The notes beneath the pieces were generated by a model. It did not search any database. It was not told where the DNA came from and saw nothing but the letters and a program-made list of their open reading frames with translations. This document shows, in pieces, positions 16,200-23,705 of a stretch of DNA of 28,670 nt. This DNA is from an uncultured Micrococcales bacterium. GTDB taxonomy: Bacteria > Actinomycetota > Actinomycetes > S36-B12 > UBA10799. The translations under genes and the position numbers were made by a program. Positions within the stretch are counted from its first letter, which is position 1. Every line of letters begins with the position of its first letter. The stretch spans positions 1 through 28,670 of the forward strand of contig CALFYG010000091.1 in the NCBI GenBank assembly GCA_937952095.1, read 5' to 3'.

Positions 16200-17309
16200 A
16201 TGGGGGCGCAGGTGTTCAGCAGCCCTTCGTTCGGTGAGGTCGCCGAGACGAAGTACTGGCATCTGCTCGACGACGGCAGGGTGCAGTGCGACGTCTGTCC
16301 CCGGGCCTGTCGGCTGCACGAAGGGCAGCGCGGGCTGTGTTTCGTCAGGGCCCGCGAAGGCGACCGGATCGTCTCGACGACCTACGGTCGCTCCAGCGGA
16401 TACTGCATCGACCCCATCGAGAAGAAGCCGCTGAACCACTTCCTGCCCGGGACTCCGGTGCTCTCCTTCGGCACCGCCGGATGCAACCTGACCTGCAAGT
16501 TCTGTCAGAACTGGGACATCTCGAAGTCCCGGGACATCGACACGCTGGCCGACAGCGCCACGCCGCAGGCCATCGCGGACGCCGCGGTGCGGCTCGGGTG
16601 CCGCAGCGTGGCGTTCACCTACAACGACCCTGTTGTGTTCCTCGAGTACGCCGTCGATACCGCGCTCGCCTGTCGCGCCCAGGGCGTGCGGACGGTGGGG
16701 GTGACCGCCGGCTACATCGAACCTGGTCCACGCGAGGAACTGTTCGGGGTGATGGATGCGGTGAACATCGACCTCAAGGGCTTCACGCACGAGTACTACC
16801 GGAAGGTGTGTGGCGGCGATCTCGATGCGGTGCTCGAGACCATCGAGTGGGCCGTGACCTCCGGAGATCTCTGGGTCGAACTGACCACATTGATCGTGCC
16901 AGGACACAACGACTCCGATGACGAGCTGCGCCGGATGTGCGGTTGGGTCGTTGATCACGTCGGGCCCGGTGTCCCCATGCACTTCAGCGCGTTCCACCCG
17001 GATTGGAAGATGCTCGACGTGCCGCCCACGCCGCCTGCGACGTTGCGCCGAGCGCGCCAGATCGCGCAGGAGTGCGGGGTGCGCTTCGCCTACACGGGCA
17101 ACGTCCACGACGCCGCCGGCGACACCACGTTCTGCCCCGCCTGCCACAAACCGGTGATCGAGCGGGACTGGTACGACCTGCTGTCCTACGAACTCGATGC
17201 GAACGGTGCGTGCTCGTACTGCGGAACGTCGCTGCCAGGCGTCTTCGAGGCGATACCAGGGACGTGGGGGAGGCGCCGGTTGCCGGTGCAGATGGACGGG
17301 CAGCGGTGA
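16200..17309 (+). CDS. amrS: AmmeMemoRadiSam system radical SAM enzyme
   Basis: A 369-residue radical SAM enzyme of the AmmeMemoRadiSam family (TIGR04337), reaction unknown. The SAM-cluster motif CNLTCKFC gives C95, C99 and C102. An N-terminal Cys cluster (C30, C33, C37, C47 in VQCDVCPRAC...GLC) is typical of the family. The C terminus has two CxxC pairs (312/315 and 338/341), like a zinc ribbon or extra cluster site. Family motifs YCIDPIEKKPLNHF, TYNDPVVFLEYA and HFSAFHPDWKM are present. ATG 16200 has only AGAGG abutting it; GTG 16212 with GGGGG upstream is an alternative. The partner genes amrB and amrA lie 1.5 kb downstream, separated by a repeat block and a ligase gene. Confidence 0.95.
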   Translation: MGAQVFSSPSFGEVAETKYWHLLDDGRVQCDVCPRACRLHEGQRGLCFVRAREGDRIVSTTYGRSSGYCIDPIEKKPLNHFLPGTPVLSFGTAGCNLTCKFCQNWDISKSRDIDTLADSATPQAIADAAVRLGCRSVAFTYNDPVVFLEYAVDTALACRAQGVRTVGVTAGYIEPGPREELFGVMDAVNIDLKGFTHEYYRKVCGGDLDAVLETIEWAVTSGDLWVELTTLIVPGHNDSDDELRRMCGWVVDHVGPGVPMHFSAFHPDWKMLDVPPTPPATLRRARQIAQECGVRFAYTGNVHDAAGDTTFCPACHKPVIERDWYDLLSYELDANGACSYCGTSLPGVFEAIPGTWGRRRLPVQMDGQR

Positions 17310-17394
17310 GTCCTGGGTACCGCGGTGAGTCCTGCACGGCCGCGGATCGCTCACGCGGCTGCGTTCCCTCCACGCAGGTGCGGATCTCTCACCG
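17303..17394. repeat. direct/inverted repeat block between amrS and the ligase gene (region 3)
   Basis: A perfect 13-bp direct repeat GCGGTGAGTCCTG occurs at 17303-17315 (containing the amrS TGA stop) and 17322-17334. A second direct pair, GCGGATCNCTCAC, occurs at 17342-17354 and 17380-17392 with one mismatch. GGTGAG and CTCACC elements are mutually inverted (CGGTGAG 17323-17329 with CTCACCG 17388-17394), and CTGCGT-N7-ACGCAG (17359-17377) is a hairpin. The GGTGAG/CTCACC core is similar to GGTTGAG/CTCAACC of regions 1 and 2, but the order of arms differs, so the relation is tentative. The block may terminate amrS transcription. Confidence 0.6.
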
Positions 17395-17437
17395 GAGCAC
17401 AGGCGTACGACGCCCCCGCCGGCAGACCCCACGCGGC

Positions 17438-17443
17438 TAGCCT
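17438..17443 (+). promoter_or_regulatory. -10 element of leaderless promoter (ligase-amrB-amrA operon)
   Basis: TAGCCT, 6 nt before ATG 17450, identical to the DUF2510 gene's hexamer. It suggests the ligase-amrB-amrA unit is transcribed separately from amrS. Confidence 0.5.
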
Positions 17444-17449
17444 TGAGTC

Positions 17450-18781
17450 ATGTACGTGCTGGACGCCGGGCAGTACCAGCGGATGACCGCTGCCGCCGCC
17501 GGGGGTCTGCAGCGCCTGGGCCTCGTGCCTGGCGACCGCGTTGCGATCATCACCCCGGAGCACCGCTTCGACGCTGCGGAGGCCGCGTATCTGCAGGCCT
17601 GTGTGATCGCCGTGGTCGCCGCCGCGCTACGTACGGGGATCACGCCGGTTCCCATCAACCCCCTGCTCACCGCGGCCGAGCGTGAACACATCGTGCGCGA
17701 CAGCGGCGCTGCGAGTATTCTCAGCGACGCATCTGAGTTGCGGGCACTGGTGGATCACTCGGGTCCGTCCCCGGAGTTGGCGGATTGGCCGCTGGGGCGC
17801 CCGATGCACTACACCTCTGGAACCACCGGAAGGCCCAAAGGGGTCTACACGCAAGGGATCGGCGAAGCCCTTACCGAAGCCTTGTGGCGTGACGAGTTGG
17901 ACCAGTGGGAGTTCACACAGGCGGACGTCACGTTGGTCCACGGACCGTTGTGTCACGCCGCGCCGCTGCGTTACGCCATGCTCGTGCTGCATGCCGGGGG
18001 GTCGGCGGTGCTGCCCGGGGTCTTCGACGCCCAAGCGATTGCGGCCGCACTTGTCGGCCACAAGCCGACGCACGCCTTCCTCGTGCCCAGCCATCTGCAG
18101 CGACTGTTCGACCTCGACCTGCCTGCCAGTCCCTACCGATTGGTGACCCACGCAGGTGCGGCGATCCCGCCGCAGGTCAAGCGCCGGCTGCACGAGTGGG
18201 CGGGGGTGGACCATGTGTGGGAGTTCTACGGGTCGACCGAGGGCCAGTTCACCGTCTGTCCGGGGGTCGACTGGGAGGAACGGCCCGGCACAGTGGGTCG
18301 CGCACGACCCGGCCGGACCCTGGAGATCCGCGACGGCGTCATCTGGTGCCACACCCCGGAGTTCGCGCGTTTCGACTACTGGAACGACCCCGTCAAGACC
18401 GCGGGTGCGTGGGACGGCGATGCCTTCTCCGTGGGGGATCTCGGCCGGCTCGAGGACGGATATCTCTACCTCGAGGGCCGCCGTGAGGACCTGATCATCA
18501 GCGGCGGGGTCAACGTCTATCCCGCTGAGGTCGAGGCGGTCATATCCGAGTGCCCAGGCGTGCTGGAGGTGGCCGCCTTCGGTCGCGACGACGAACGGTG
18601 GGGGCAGCGCGTGTGCGTGGCCTACAGCGGAAGCGCCACGCCGCAGACGGTCGGCGACTGGGCGAAGGAGAACCTCGCGGCCTACAAGCGGCCGAAAGAG
18701 ATCGAGCGGATGGACGAGTTACCGCACAACGCATCCGGCAAGGTGGAGCGGTTGCTCCTGGCGACTGGGGTGAAGCCATGA
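17450..18781 (+). CDS. AMP-forming acyl/aryl-CoA ligase-like enzyme, short form
   Basis: A 443-residue ANL-superfamily enzyme, expected to activate a carboxylate with ATP to an acyl-AMP and pass it to CoA or another acceptor. Motifs are intact: P-loop YTSGTTGRPKGV at 121-132, FYGSTEG at 259-265, the hinge region GDLGRLEDGYLYLEGRREDLI at about 329-349, GGVNVYPAEVE after it, and catalytic Lys K431 in NASGKVER. It is shorter than the usual 500-550 residues, mainly in the N-terminal part (MYVLDAGQYQRMTAAAAGGL...). The ATG at 17450 is supported by the leaderless -10. Its stop overlaps the amrB start (ATGA), tying it to the AmmeMemoRadiSam genes. The substrate cannot be read from the sequence. Confidence 0.9.
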   Translation: MYVLDAGQYQRMTAAAAGGLQRLGLVPGDRVAIITPEHRFDAAEAAYLQACVIAVVAAALRTGITPVPINPLLTAAEREHIVRDSGAASILSDASELRALVDHSGPSPELADWPLGRPMHYTSGTTGRPKGVYTQGIGEALTEALWRDELDQWEFTQADVTLVHGPLCHAAPLRYAMLVLHAGGSAVLPGVFDAQAIAAALVGHKPTHAFLVPSHLQRLFDLDLPASPYRLVTHAGAAIPPQVKRRLHEWAGVDHVWEFYGSTEGQFTVCPGVDWEERPGTVGRARPGRTLEIRDGVIWCHTPEFARFDYWNDPVKTAGAWDGDAFSVGDLGRLEDGYLYLEGRREDLIISGGVNVYPAEVEAVISECPGVLEVAAFGRDDERWGQRVCVAYSGSATPQTVGDWAKENLAAYKRPKEIERMDELPHNASGKVERLLLATGVKP

Positions 18782-19542
18782 GAGTCAGACAGCCCGCCGT
18801 GGCAGGCCGCTTCTACACGGGCGACCCCTACGAACTCGCGGAGGAAGTGGCCGGCTATCTCGCGGCGGTCCCGCACGGGGGACCGCAACCGCCCGGGATC
18901 ATCGTGCCGCACGCCGGGCACATCTTCTCGGGGCCTGTTGCCGCCCATGCCTACGCGACACTGCGCAGCACCCCGCGAGTGGTCCTCGCCGGTCCAGCGC
19001 ACTTCGTGCCGGTGGACGGCATCGCTGCCACGTCGGCCGACGTCTGGCGCACACCGCTGGGCGACGTCGAGATAGACCAGGATGCTGTGACGTCTGCGGG
19101 GCTCGTGCGCGACGATCACCCCCACGCCCCCGAGCACAGCCTCGAGGTCCAACTGCCGTTCCTTCAGGTGCAGCTCGAGCCCGGTTGGCGGTTGCTCCCG
19201 CTCTTGGTGGGACGCGCCGATCCGGCGACGGTGGCCGATGTCCTGGAGGGCTTCCTGGCCGACCCGAACACGACCGTGGTGCTGTCCACGGATCTGTCCC
19301 ACTATCTGACCTACGACCAAGCCCGGGCACGTGATGAGGCGACGGCACAGCGGATCGTGGCGAAGGACTGGCGGCACATCGATGATCACGATGCGTGCGG
19401 CGCGTATCCGCTGCGAGGGCTGCTTCTGGCCGCCGATCGACTGGACATGCCGGTGCGGCTGCTCGATCTGCGCAACTCCGGGGACACCGCCGGACCCCAC
19501 GACCGGGTGGTCGGGTACGGCGCGTTCGCGGTGGGACTGTGA
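18778..19542 (+). CDS. amrB: AmmeMemoRadiSam system protein B (Memo family)
   Basis: A 254-residue protein of the MEMO1/Memo family (TIGR04336), related in fold to non-haem-iron dioxygenases. Human MEMO1 binds metal through two histidines and a cysteine; the matching residues here are H45 (PHAGH), H75 (GPAHFVP) and C207 (DACGAYP). H120 (HSLEVQLPF) and H175 (DLSHY) are also conserved family positions. Opening motif RQPAVAGRFYTGDP is diagnostic. The bacterial function is not established, but the intact site argues for a working metalloprotein. ATG 18778 overlaps the ligase stop, and the stop overlaps the amrA start (TGATG). Confidence 0.95.
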   Translation: MRVRQPAVAGRFYTGDPYELAEEVAGYLAAVPHGGPQPPGIIVPHAGHIFSGPVAAHAYATLRSTPRVVLAGPAHFVPVDGIAATSADVWRTPLGDVEIDQDAVTSAGLVRDDHPHAPEHSLEVQLPFLQVQLEPGWRLLPLLVGRADPATVADVLEGFLADPNTTVVLSTDLSHYLTYDQARARDEATAQRIVAKDWRHIDDHDACGAYPLRGLLLAADRLDMPVRLLDLRNSGDTAGPHDRVVGYGAFAVGL

Positions 19543-20066
19543 TGTTCTCCGACGAGCAGCGCGAGCAGATGCTGGACATCGCTGTGTCCGCGATCCGGCA
19601 GCCGGGCGTCGCTGTGGACCTCCCGCAGTACCTCCAAGAACGGGGCTGCTCGTTCGTGACACTTCGTCGAGAAGGGGAACTGCTGGGTTGTATCGGCGCC
19701 CTTGAGCCCTACCAGGAACTCGGCAGGGATATCGCAGCGCACGCCTACGCCGCGGCGAACGAGGATCCCCGCTTCCCTCCGGTACGTGATCTGCGAGGAG
19801 TCCACGTGGAGGTGTCGGTACTCGGTCCGCTCACCGAGTTCCCGGCCGTCTCCTACGAGGACGTGGTGACCCGACTGCCGCGGTCCGGGGCGGTGGTGTC
19901 CGCAGCAGGCCACCGCGGCACGTTCTTGCCCGCGGTCTGGGATCAACTGCCCACCAGCGAACTGTTCGTGGCCGGGCTGTGGCGCAAGGCCGGCCTGCGC
20001 CCCGGGTACTGGCCGGCCCAGGTGTGGACCTATGACGTGGAGGAGTTCGGCCGCACCGTCTCGTAG
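19542..20066 (+). CDS. amrA: AmmeMemoRadiSam system protein A (AMMECR1 family)
   Basis: A 174-residue protein of the AMMECR1 family (TIGR04335), function unknown. It has the family core GELLGCIGALEP (C50), then AHAYAAANEDPRFPPV, VEVSVLGPLTEF and GHRGTFLPAVWDQLP. The six-residue signature usually read LRGCIG is LLGCIG here; the cysteine and glycines are kept. ATG 19542 shares its A with the amrB stop, so the two are translationally coupled. The last 37 nt overlap the 3' end of the convergent SDR gene. Confidence 0.94.
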   Translation: MFSDEQREQMLDIAVSAIRQPGVAVDLPQYLQERGCSFVTLRREGELLGCIGALEPYQELGRDIAAHAYAAANEDPRFPPVRDLRGVHVEVSVLGPLTEFPAVSYEDVVTRLPRSGAVVSAAGHRGTFLPAVWDQLPTSELFVAGLWRKAGLRPGYWPAQVWTYDVEEFGRTVS

Positions 20067-20962
20067 TGCACGCCGGTCAGTTCCTCGGACAGATCCCACA
20101 GGCGCGTGGCCGTGGCCTGATCCTTCGCCGCGGCGGTACGGTCCACGCGCTTCGGGGCGCCACGGGATTCCATCAGGCCGTCCGGCCCGAAGTACTCCCC
20201 TCCGAGCACGTCGGGCATCGTCGCGGCGTACAACTGCGGTCGGGCACCGGAGGTCGCGGATTGACCCATCACCGCGTTCATCACCCGCGTGATCTGCTTG
20301 CCCACCGGGTTGTGGGCGTACTTCGGGCCGGCGAACTGCAGATTCGTGGCGGCGTACCCCGGGTGGGCCGCAACGCTGCGCAGGGTCCATCCGGCGGCAC
20401 GCGCCCGGCGATCGAGTTCGGCCATGAACAGCAGGTTGGCCAACTTGCTCTGACCGTAGGCCGGCCACGCCGAGTAGCGGCGGTGCTCGTAGTTGAGGTC
20501 GTCGAGGTCGATCGATCCCATCCTGTGTGCCCCGCTGGAGACGGTCACCACGCGCGCGTCGCCGCCCCCGATGGGCATCCGGGGCAGGAGCAGTCCGGTG
20601 AGCGCGAAGTGCCCCAGGTGGTTGGTGCCGATCTGCGTCTCGAACCCGTCGGTGGTCCTGCCCAGGGGCGGGGCCATGACACCGGCGTTGTTCACGAGCA
20701 CATCCAGGGTCTCGACCGGTAGGTTCTCTGCAGCCTTGTGCACGCTGGCAAGGTCCGCGAGGTCGAGTTCGAGGGCAAGGGTGTCCTGCGGGATCTGGGC
20801 TTGAGCCTCGCTGAGCTTCGCACTCGATCGGCCGGCGAGCACCACCTGACCGCCCGCCCCGGCGAGTGCCTTGGCGGTTTCGAATCCGAGACCGGAGTTC
20901 GCGCCGGTGACAAGGAAGGTGCGGCCCGTCAGATCGGGGATGTCAGTGATGTTCCAACCCAT
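20030..20962 (-). CDS. short-chain dehydrogenase/reductase, retinol-dehydrogenase-like
   Basis: A 310-residue NAD(P)-dependent oxidoreductase of the SDR superfamily. It shows TGANSGLG (19-26) for the cofactor, NNAG at 91-94, catalytic Ser at 142/143 and YGQSK giving Y169 and K173. AGRS after the second strand favours NADP. The overall sequence resembles the retinol-dehydrogenase/protochlorophyllide-reductase-like SDR group common in Actinobacteria; the natural substrate is unknown. The open frame runs to 21484, but ATG 20962 is right: SDR similarity begins there and TACCGT lies 6 nt upstream. Convergent overlap of 37 nt with amrA. Confidence 0.92.
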   Translation of the reverse strand: MGWNITDIPDLTGRTFLVTGANSGLGFETAKALAGAGGQVVLAGRSSAKLSEAQAQIPQDTLALELDLADLASVHKAAENLPVETLDVLVNNAGVMAPPLGRTTDGFETQIGTNHLGHFALTGLLLPRMPIGGGDARVVTVSSGAHRMGSIDLDDLNYEHRRYSAWPAYGQSKLANLLFMAELDRRARAAGWTLRSVAAHPGYAATNLQFAGPKYAHNPVGKQITRVMNAVMGQSATSGARPQLYAATMPDVLGGEYFGPDGLMESRGAPKRVDRTAAAKDQATATRLWDLSEELTGVHYETVRPNSSTS

Positions 20963-20968
20963 GGTTCC

Positions 20969-20974
20969 ACGGTA
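20969..20974 (-). promoter_or_regulatory. -10 element of leaderless promoter (SDR gene)
   Basis: TACCGT on the minus strand, 6 nt before ATG 20962. The 101-nt gap to the FAD enzyme gene otherwise holds no strong hairpin. Confidence 0.5.
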
Positions 20975-21063
20975 CGGGGCTGGGAGCAGACCGCATGTCG
21001 AGCCGGGTTCGCCGGCCATGGACCGGTCACCGCGCGACACTCGGCACGGACCGGCGTGACCTC

Positions 21064-22314
21064 TCAGCGCAGTCGTCGGCACACCGTGCGTGCCGCGCGG
21101 CGCCCGCTGACCAGTGCGCCCTGGATGGACGGGGTGTCCCGGTGGTCGCCGGCGACGACGATCCCGTCGAAGTCCTGCTGGCCGCGGGTGGTGAACGGCA
21201 CGCGCGCGGCGGGTAGCGCGTAAGGGATGGGATAGTGGCCGATGGGTTCCCAGTGTCCGGTCGGGATCCCGTAGAGGTCCGCGAGGTGGCGGCGCACGTC
21301 GTTGACCTCCACGTCGGGAACACCCACCGCGGTGGCCTGCACAAGGTGCCGCCCGGCCGGTGCGTAGGTGGGTGCGGCGTAACTCATCACCACGGTGTTC
21401 GTCACTGGCCCCCGTCGCTCGGAGGCCAGCACCAGGACCGGCTTGCCGCCGTAGAGATCGTCTTCCTCGATGCTGAAGTACCACGTGCTCAGCCCGCGCA
21501 TGGTCGGCTCGGGGACCCCGGGGACCAGTCGGGCTGCGGTCGACGGGTCGGTCGCGACGATGACCGCGTCGCAGTCGATCGCTCCCGCCGAGGTCTCGAT
21601 CCGGGTGGTGGTGACGGCCTCTGCACGCACGCCGCGGAAGATCCGGCTTCGCAACCCGTGGGCCAACTGATCAGGGATCGCCTGCATGCCCATCGCCGGC
21701 ACCGCCGGCGTCCCACGCGCCATGGACCGCAGGACCAGGTCGGTGTAGCGACGGCTCGTGTCGAGGTCAGGATCGGCGAGCACCCCTGACAGGAACGGTT
21801 GCAGGAGCAACTGCAGCGGCTTCTTCCCGATATGCGCCTCTGCGAACGCCTCCCGGGTGGTCATGTCGGGTCGTTGCTCGACTTCGCGGGGGTCGGTGAC
21901 CGCGCAGCCGGTCAGGTACCGCAGGGTCTGCAGCGTGCCCAGCGCTCCGAGTGGGGTGCGGGCATTCCGCAGGCTCGAACGTGTGGCTCGGCGAGGGTCG
22001 ACCAGCCAGCGTGGGCCGTCCTGGGTGCTCAGGACCGCCCCGGGGAAGAAGGACTGGAGTTCCAGCGCGGCGAGGTTCAGCAGCCGCGCCCCCTCGGGGT
22101 ACGCGGGGTTGTACAACTGGAAACCCCGGTCGAGCCGGAAGCCGTCGACCTCGTCGGTCTGGATCCGCCCCCCGACGCGATCATCGGCTTCCACGACCAG
22201 CACGTCGAAGCCGGCCTCCGCGACGTGGTGGGCGGCGGCGAGCCCGGCGACTCCGGCGCCCACGACGACCACATCCGCGCTGTCGTGCAACGCACCTTTG
22301 GGCCATGAACTCAC
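21064..22314 (-). CDS. FAD-dependent amine-oxidase/phytoene-desaturase-like oxidoreductase
   Basis: A 416-residue flavoprotein. The dinucleotide-binding motif GAGVAG (19-24) with E42 in VVEADDRVGGR is the Rossmann signature of the flavin-containing amine oxidase superfamily (monoamine oxidase, protoporphyrinogen oxidase, carotenoid desaturases). RLDRGFQLYNPAYPEG and the C-terminal FDGIVVAGDHRDTPSIQGALVSGRRAA are typical of an uncharacterised actinobacterial/cyanobacterial subgroup. Substrate is not predictable. GTG 22314 is supported by GGGGAGGA 8 nt upstream, so this gene has a leader. Divergent from the MFS gene with 35 nt between the starts. Confidence 0.9.
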   Translation of the reverse strand: MSSWPKGALHDSADVVVVGAGVAGLAAAHHVAEAGFDVLVVEADDRVGGRIQTDEVDGFRLDRGFQLYNPAYPEGARLLNLAALELQSFFPGAVLSTQDGPRWLVDPRRATRSSLRNARTPLGALGTLQTLRYLTGCAVTDPREVEQRPDMTTREAFAEAHIGKKPLQLLLQPFLSGVLADPDLDTSRRYTDLVLRSMARGTPAVPAMGMQAIPDQLAHGLRSRIFRGVRAEAVTTTRIETSAGAIDCDAVIVATDPSTAARLVPGVPEPTMRGLSTWYFSIEEDDLYGGKPVLVLASERRGPVTNTVVMSYAAPTYAPAGRHLVQATAVGVPDVEVNDVRRHLADLYGIPTGHWEPIGHYPIPYALPAARVPFTTRGQQDFDGIVVAGDHRDTPSIQGALVSGRRAARTVCRRLR

Positions 22315-22337
22315 AGCACCATCCTCCCCCGAACCCT

Positions 22338-22343
22338 CAGAAT
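22338..22343 (+). promoter_or_regulatory. candidate -10 element of leaderless promoter (MFS gene)
   Basis: CAGAAT keeps the two most conserved -10 positions (A2, T6) and lies 6 nt before ATG 22350. No ribosome-binding site is present. It overlaps the region that supplies the leader of the divergent FAD gene. Confidence 0.35.
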
Positions 22344-22349
22344 GCGTAT

Positions 22350-23705
22350 ATGCCCACCCCCGCCCGTCGTTGGATCCCCTTCCTGGGACTCGAGACGGCC
22401 ACGGTGTTCAGCGGCACCGCCAACGGCATCTCCATGATCGCCTTCCCCTGGTTGGTGATCGAGTTGACCGGGTCGGCCAGCGCCGCCGGTGCGCTGGGGG
22501 CGATCACAGCGGCACCGCTGCTCGTGTCCTTCCTGTTCGCCGGGGTGTTCGTGGATCGCATCGGCCGGCGTCGGGTGGCGGTGGTTTCGGATCTGCTCTC
22601 GATGACGTCGGTGGCTCTGGTCCCGATCCTGAGCGTGTGGTTCGACCTCGGGTTCTGGGCGCTGGCCGGGTTGGCGGTCCTCGGTGCGGTATTCGATCCG
22701 GCGGGTATCAGTGCCCGCGAAGCGATGCTCCCAGAAGCGGCGCGCACTGCCGGTCTGCGCCTCGAGCGGGCCAATGGCATCCACGAGGCTGTCTGGGGGG
22801 CGGCCTACCTGATCGGTCCGGGGATCGGTGGCCTCGCGATCGGGTTCCTCGGCGCGGCTGGGACGTTCTGGATCTCCAGCGCCATGTTCGCCCTGGGTGC
22901 GCTGGTCATGTTCCTGGTGCGGGTACCGGGTGCAGGCCGTCCAGGTGACCACATGCGCGCCACCGGGGTGTGGACCTCGACCGTCGAAGGCGTGCGGTTC
23001 GTCTGGCATGACCGGGTGCTGCGGGCGGTGGCACTGGTGAGCATGGTCATCGTCGGGTTCTGGCTGCCTGTCGAGGGAGTCGTGCTCCCGGTGTATTTCG
23101 AGGGGTTGGGGCAGCCGGGTCGGCTGGGTGTCACAGTGATGGCGCTGTCCCTCGGTGGCATTCTCGGAGCCCTGATCTACGGGGCGATCGGCCATCGAAC
23201 GGGTCGTCGGGTGGCATTCGTGTCCTCCATGACCGCGAGCGGCCTGGCCGTCCTGGGGATGGCGCTGCTTCCGTCGTACGGGATCCTGGTGGCGTTCGCC
23301 GTGCTGGCCGGGCTCTTCTACGGACCGGTCGGACCACTGGTGAACCTCATGATCCAGCAGCGGACCCCCGGCGACCTGCGGGGTCGGGTGGTGGGTCTGC
23401 TGACCTCGGCCGCGTACCTCGCAGGCCCCGTCGGCTACCTGATCAGTGGGCCTATGGTCGAGTTCCTCGGCCTGCAGGAGGCGTTCCTGATCATGGCCGG
23501 TGGAGTGCTTGTCGTGGGGATCTGGTCGTGGTTCCTGCCGTCACTGCGGCACATGGACGACACGGTCGGCCTTCCGGGCGAACAGGAAGGCGGCGAGGAT
23601 TCCGGCCGCGGCACCCATGAGGTGTCCGAGCCAGGAGACGCCGGCCTCGACGCCGAACGGCAACGCCCCGATCAGGATGCCGCCGTAGAGGAAGAGGACG
23701 CCTAG
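22350..23705 (+). CDS. MFS transporter with unusual antisense-coded tail
   Basis: A 451-residue major facilitator permease with about 12 helices; the family covers drug and metabolite exporters. Characteristic loop DRIGRRRVAVVSD (after helix 2) and its second-half counterpart HRTGRRVAFVSS are present, and QQRTPGDLRGRVVGL matches the enterobactin-exporter-like branch (EntS/DHA3). The last helix ends about residue 398, after which 50 or so residues are highly acidic/hydrophilic (GEQEGGEDSGRG... AVEEEDA). That tail is entirely antisense to the last 165 nt of the rhomboid gene. Start ATG 22350 is the first in frame beyond the FAD gene and precedes helix 1. Confidence 0.88.
   Translation: MPTPARRWIPFLGLETATVFSGTANGISMIAFPWLVIELTGSASAAGALGAITAAPLLVSFLFAGVFVDRIGRRRVAVVSDLLSMTSVALVPILSVWFDLGFWALAGLAVLGAVFDPAGISAREAMLPEAARTAGLRLERANGIHEAVWGAAYLIGPGIGGLAIGFLGAAGTFWISSAMFALGALVMFLVRVPGAGRPGDHMRATGVWTSTVEGVRFVWHDRVLRAVALVSMVIVGFWLPVEGVVLPVYFEGLGQPGRLGVTVMALSLGGILGALIYGAIGHRTGRRVAFVSSMTASGLAVLGMALLPSYGILVAFAVLAGLFYGPVGPLVNLMIQQRTPGDLRGRVVGLLTSAAYLAGPVGYLISGPMVEFLGLQEAFLIMAGGVLVVGIWSWFLPSLRHMDDTVGLPGEQEGGEDSGRGTHEVSEPGDAGLDAERQRPDQDAAVEEEDA

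Noticed and set aside
17303..17394. Possible CRISPR-like direct repeats
   Set aside because: Only two copies of each 13-bp unit, spacers of 6 and 25 bp, no cas genes; better seen as a palindromic intergenic block.
20963..21063. Terminator between the FAD enzyme and SDR genes
   Set aside because: Only a weak GGTCAC/GTGACC pair with a long loop is visible; not enough to call.
21951..22349. N-terminal extension of the MFS frame
   Set aside because: It is antisense to the FAD enzyme and Arg/Pro-rich; the MFS similarity begins only at ATG 22350.
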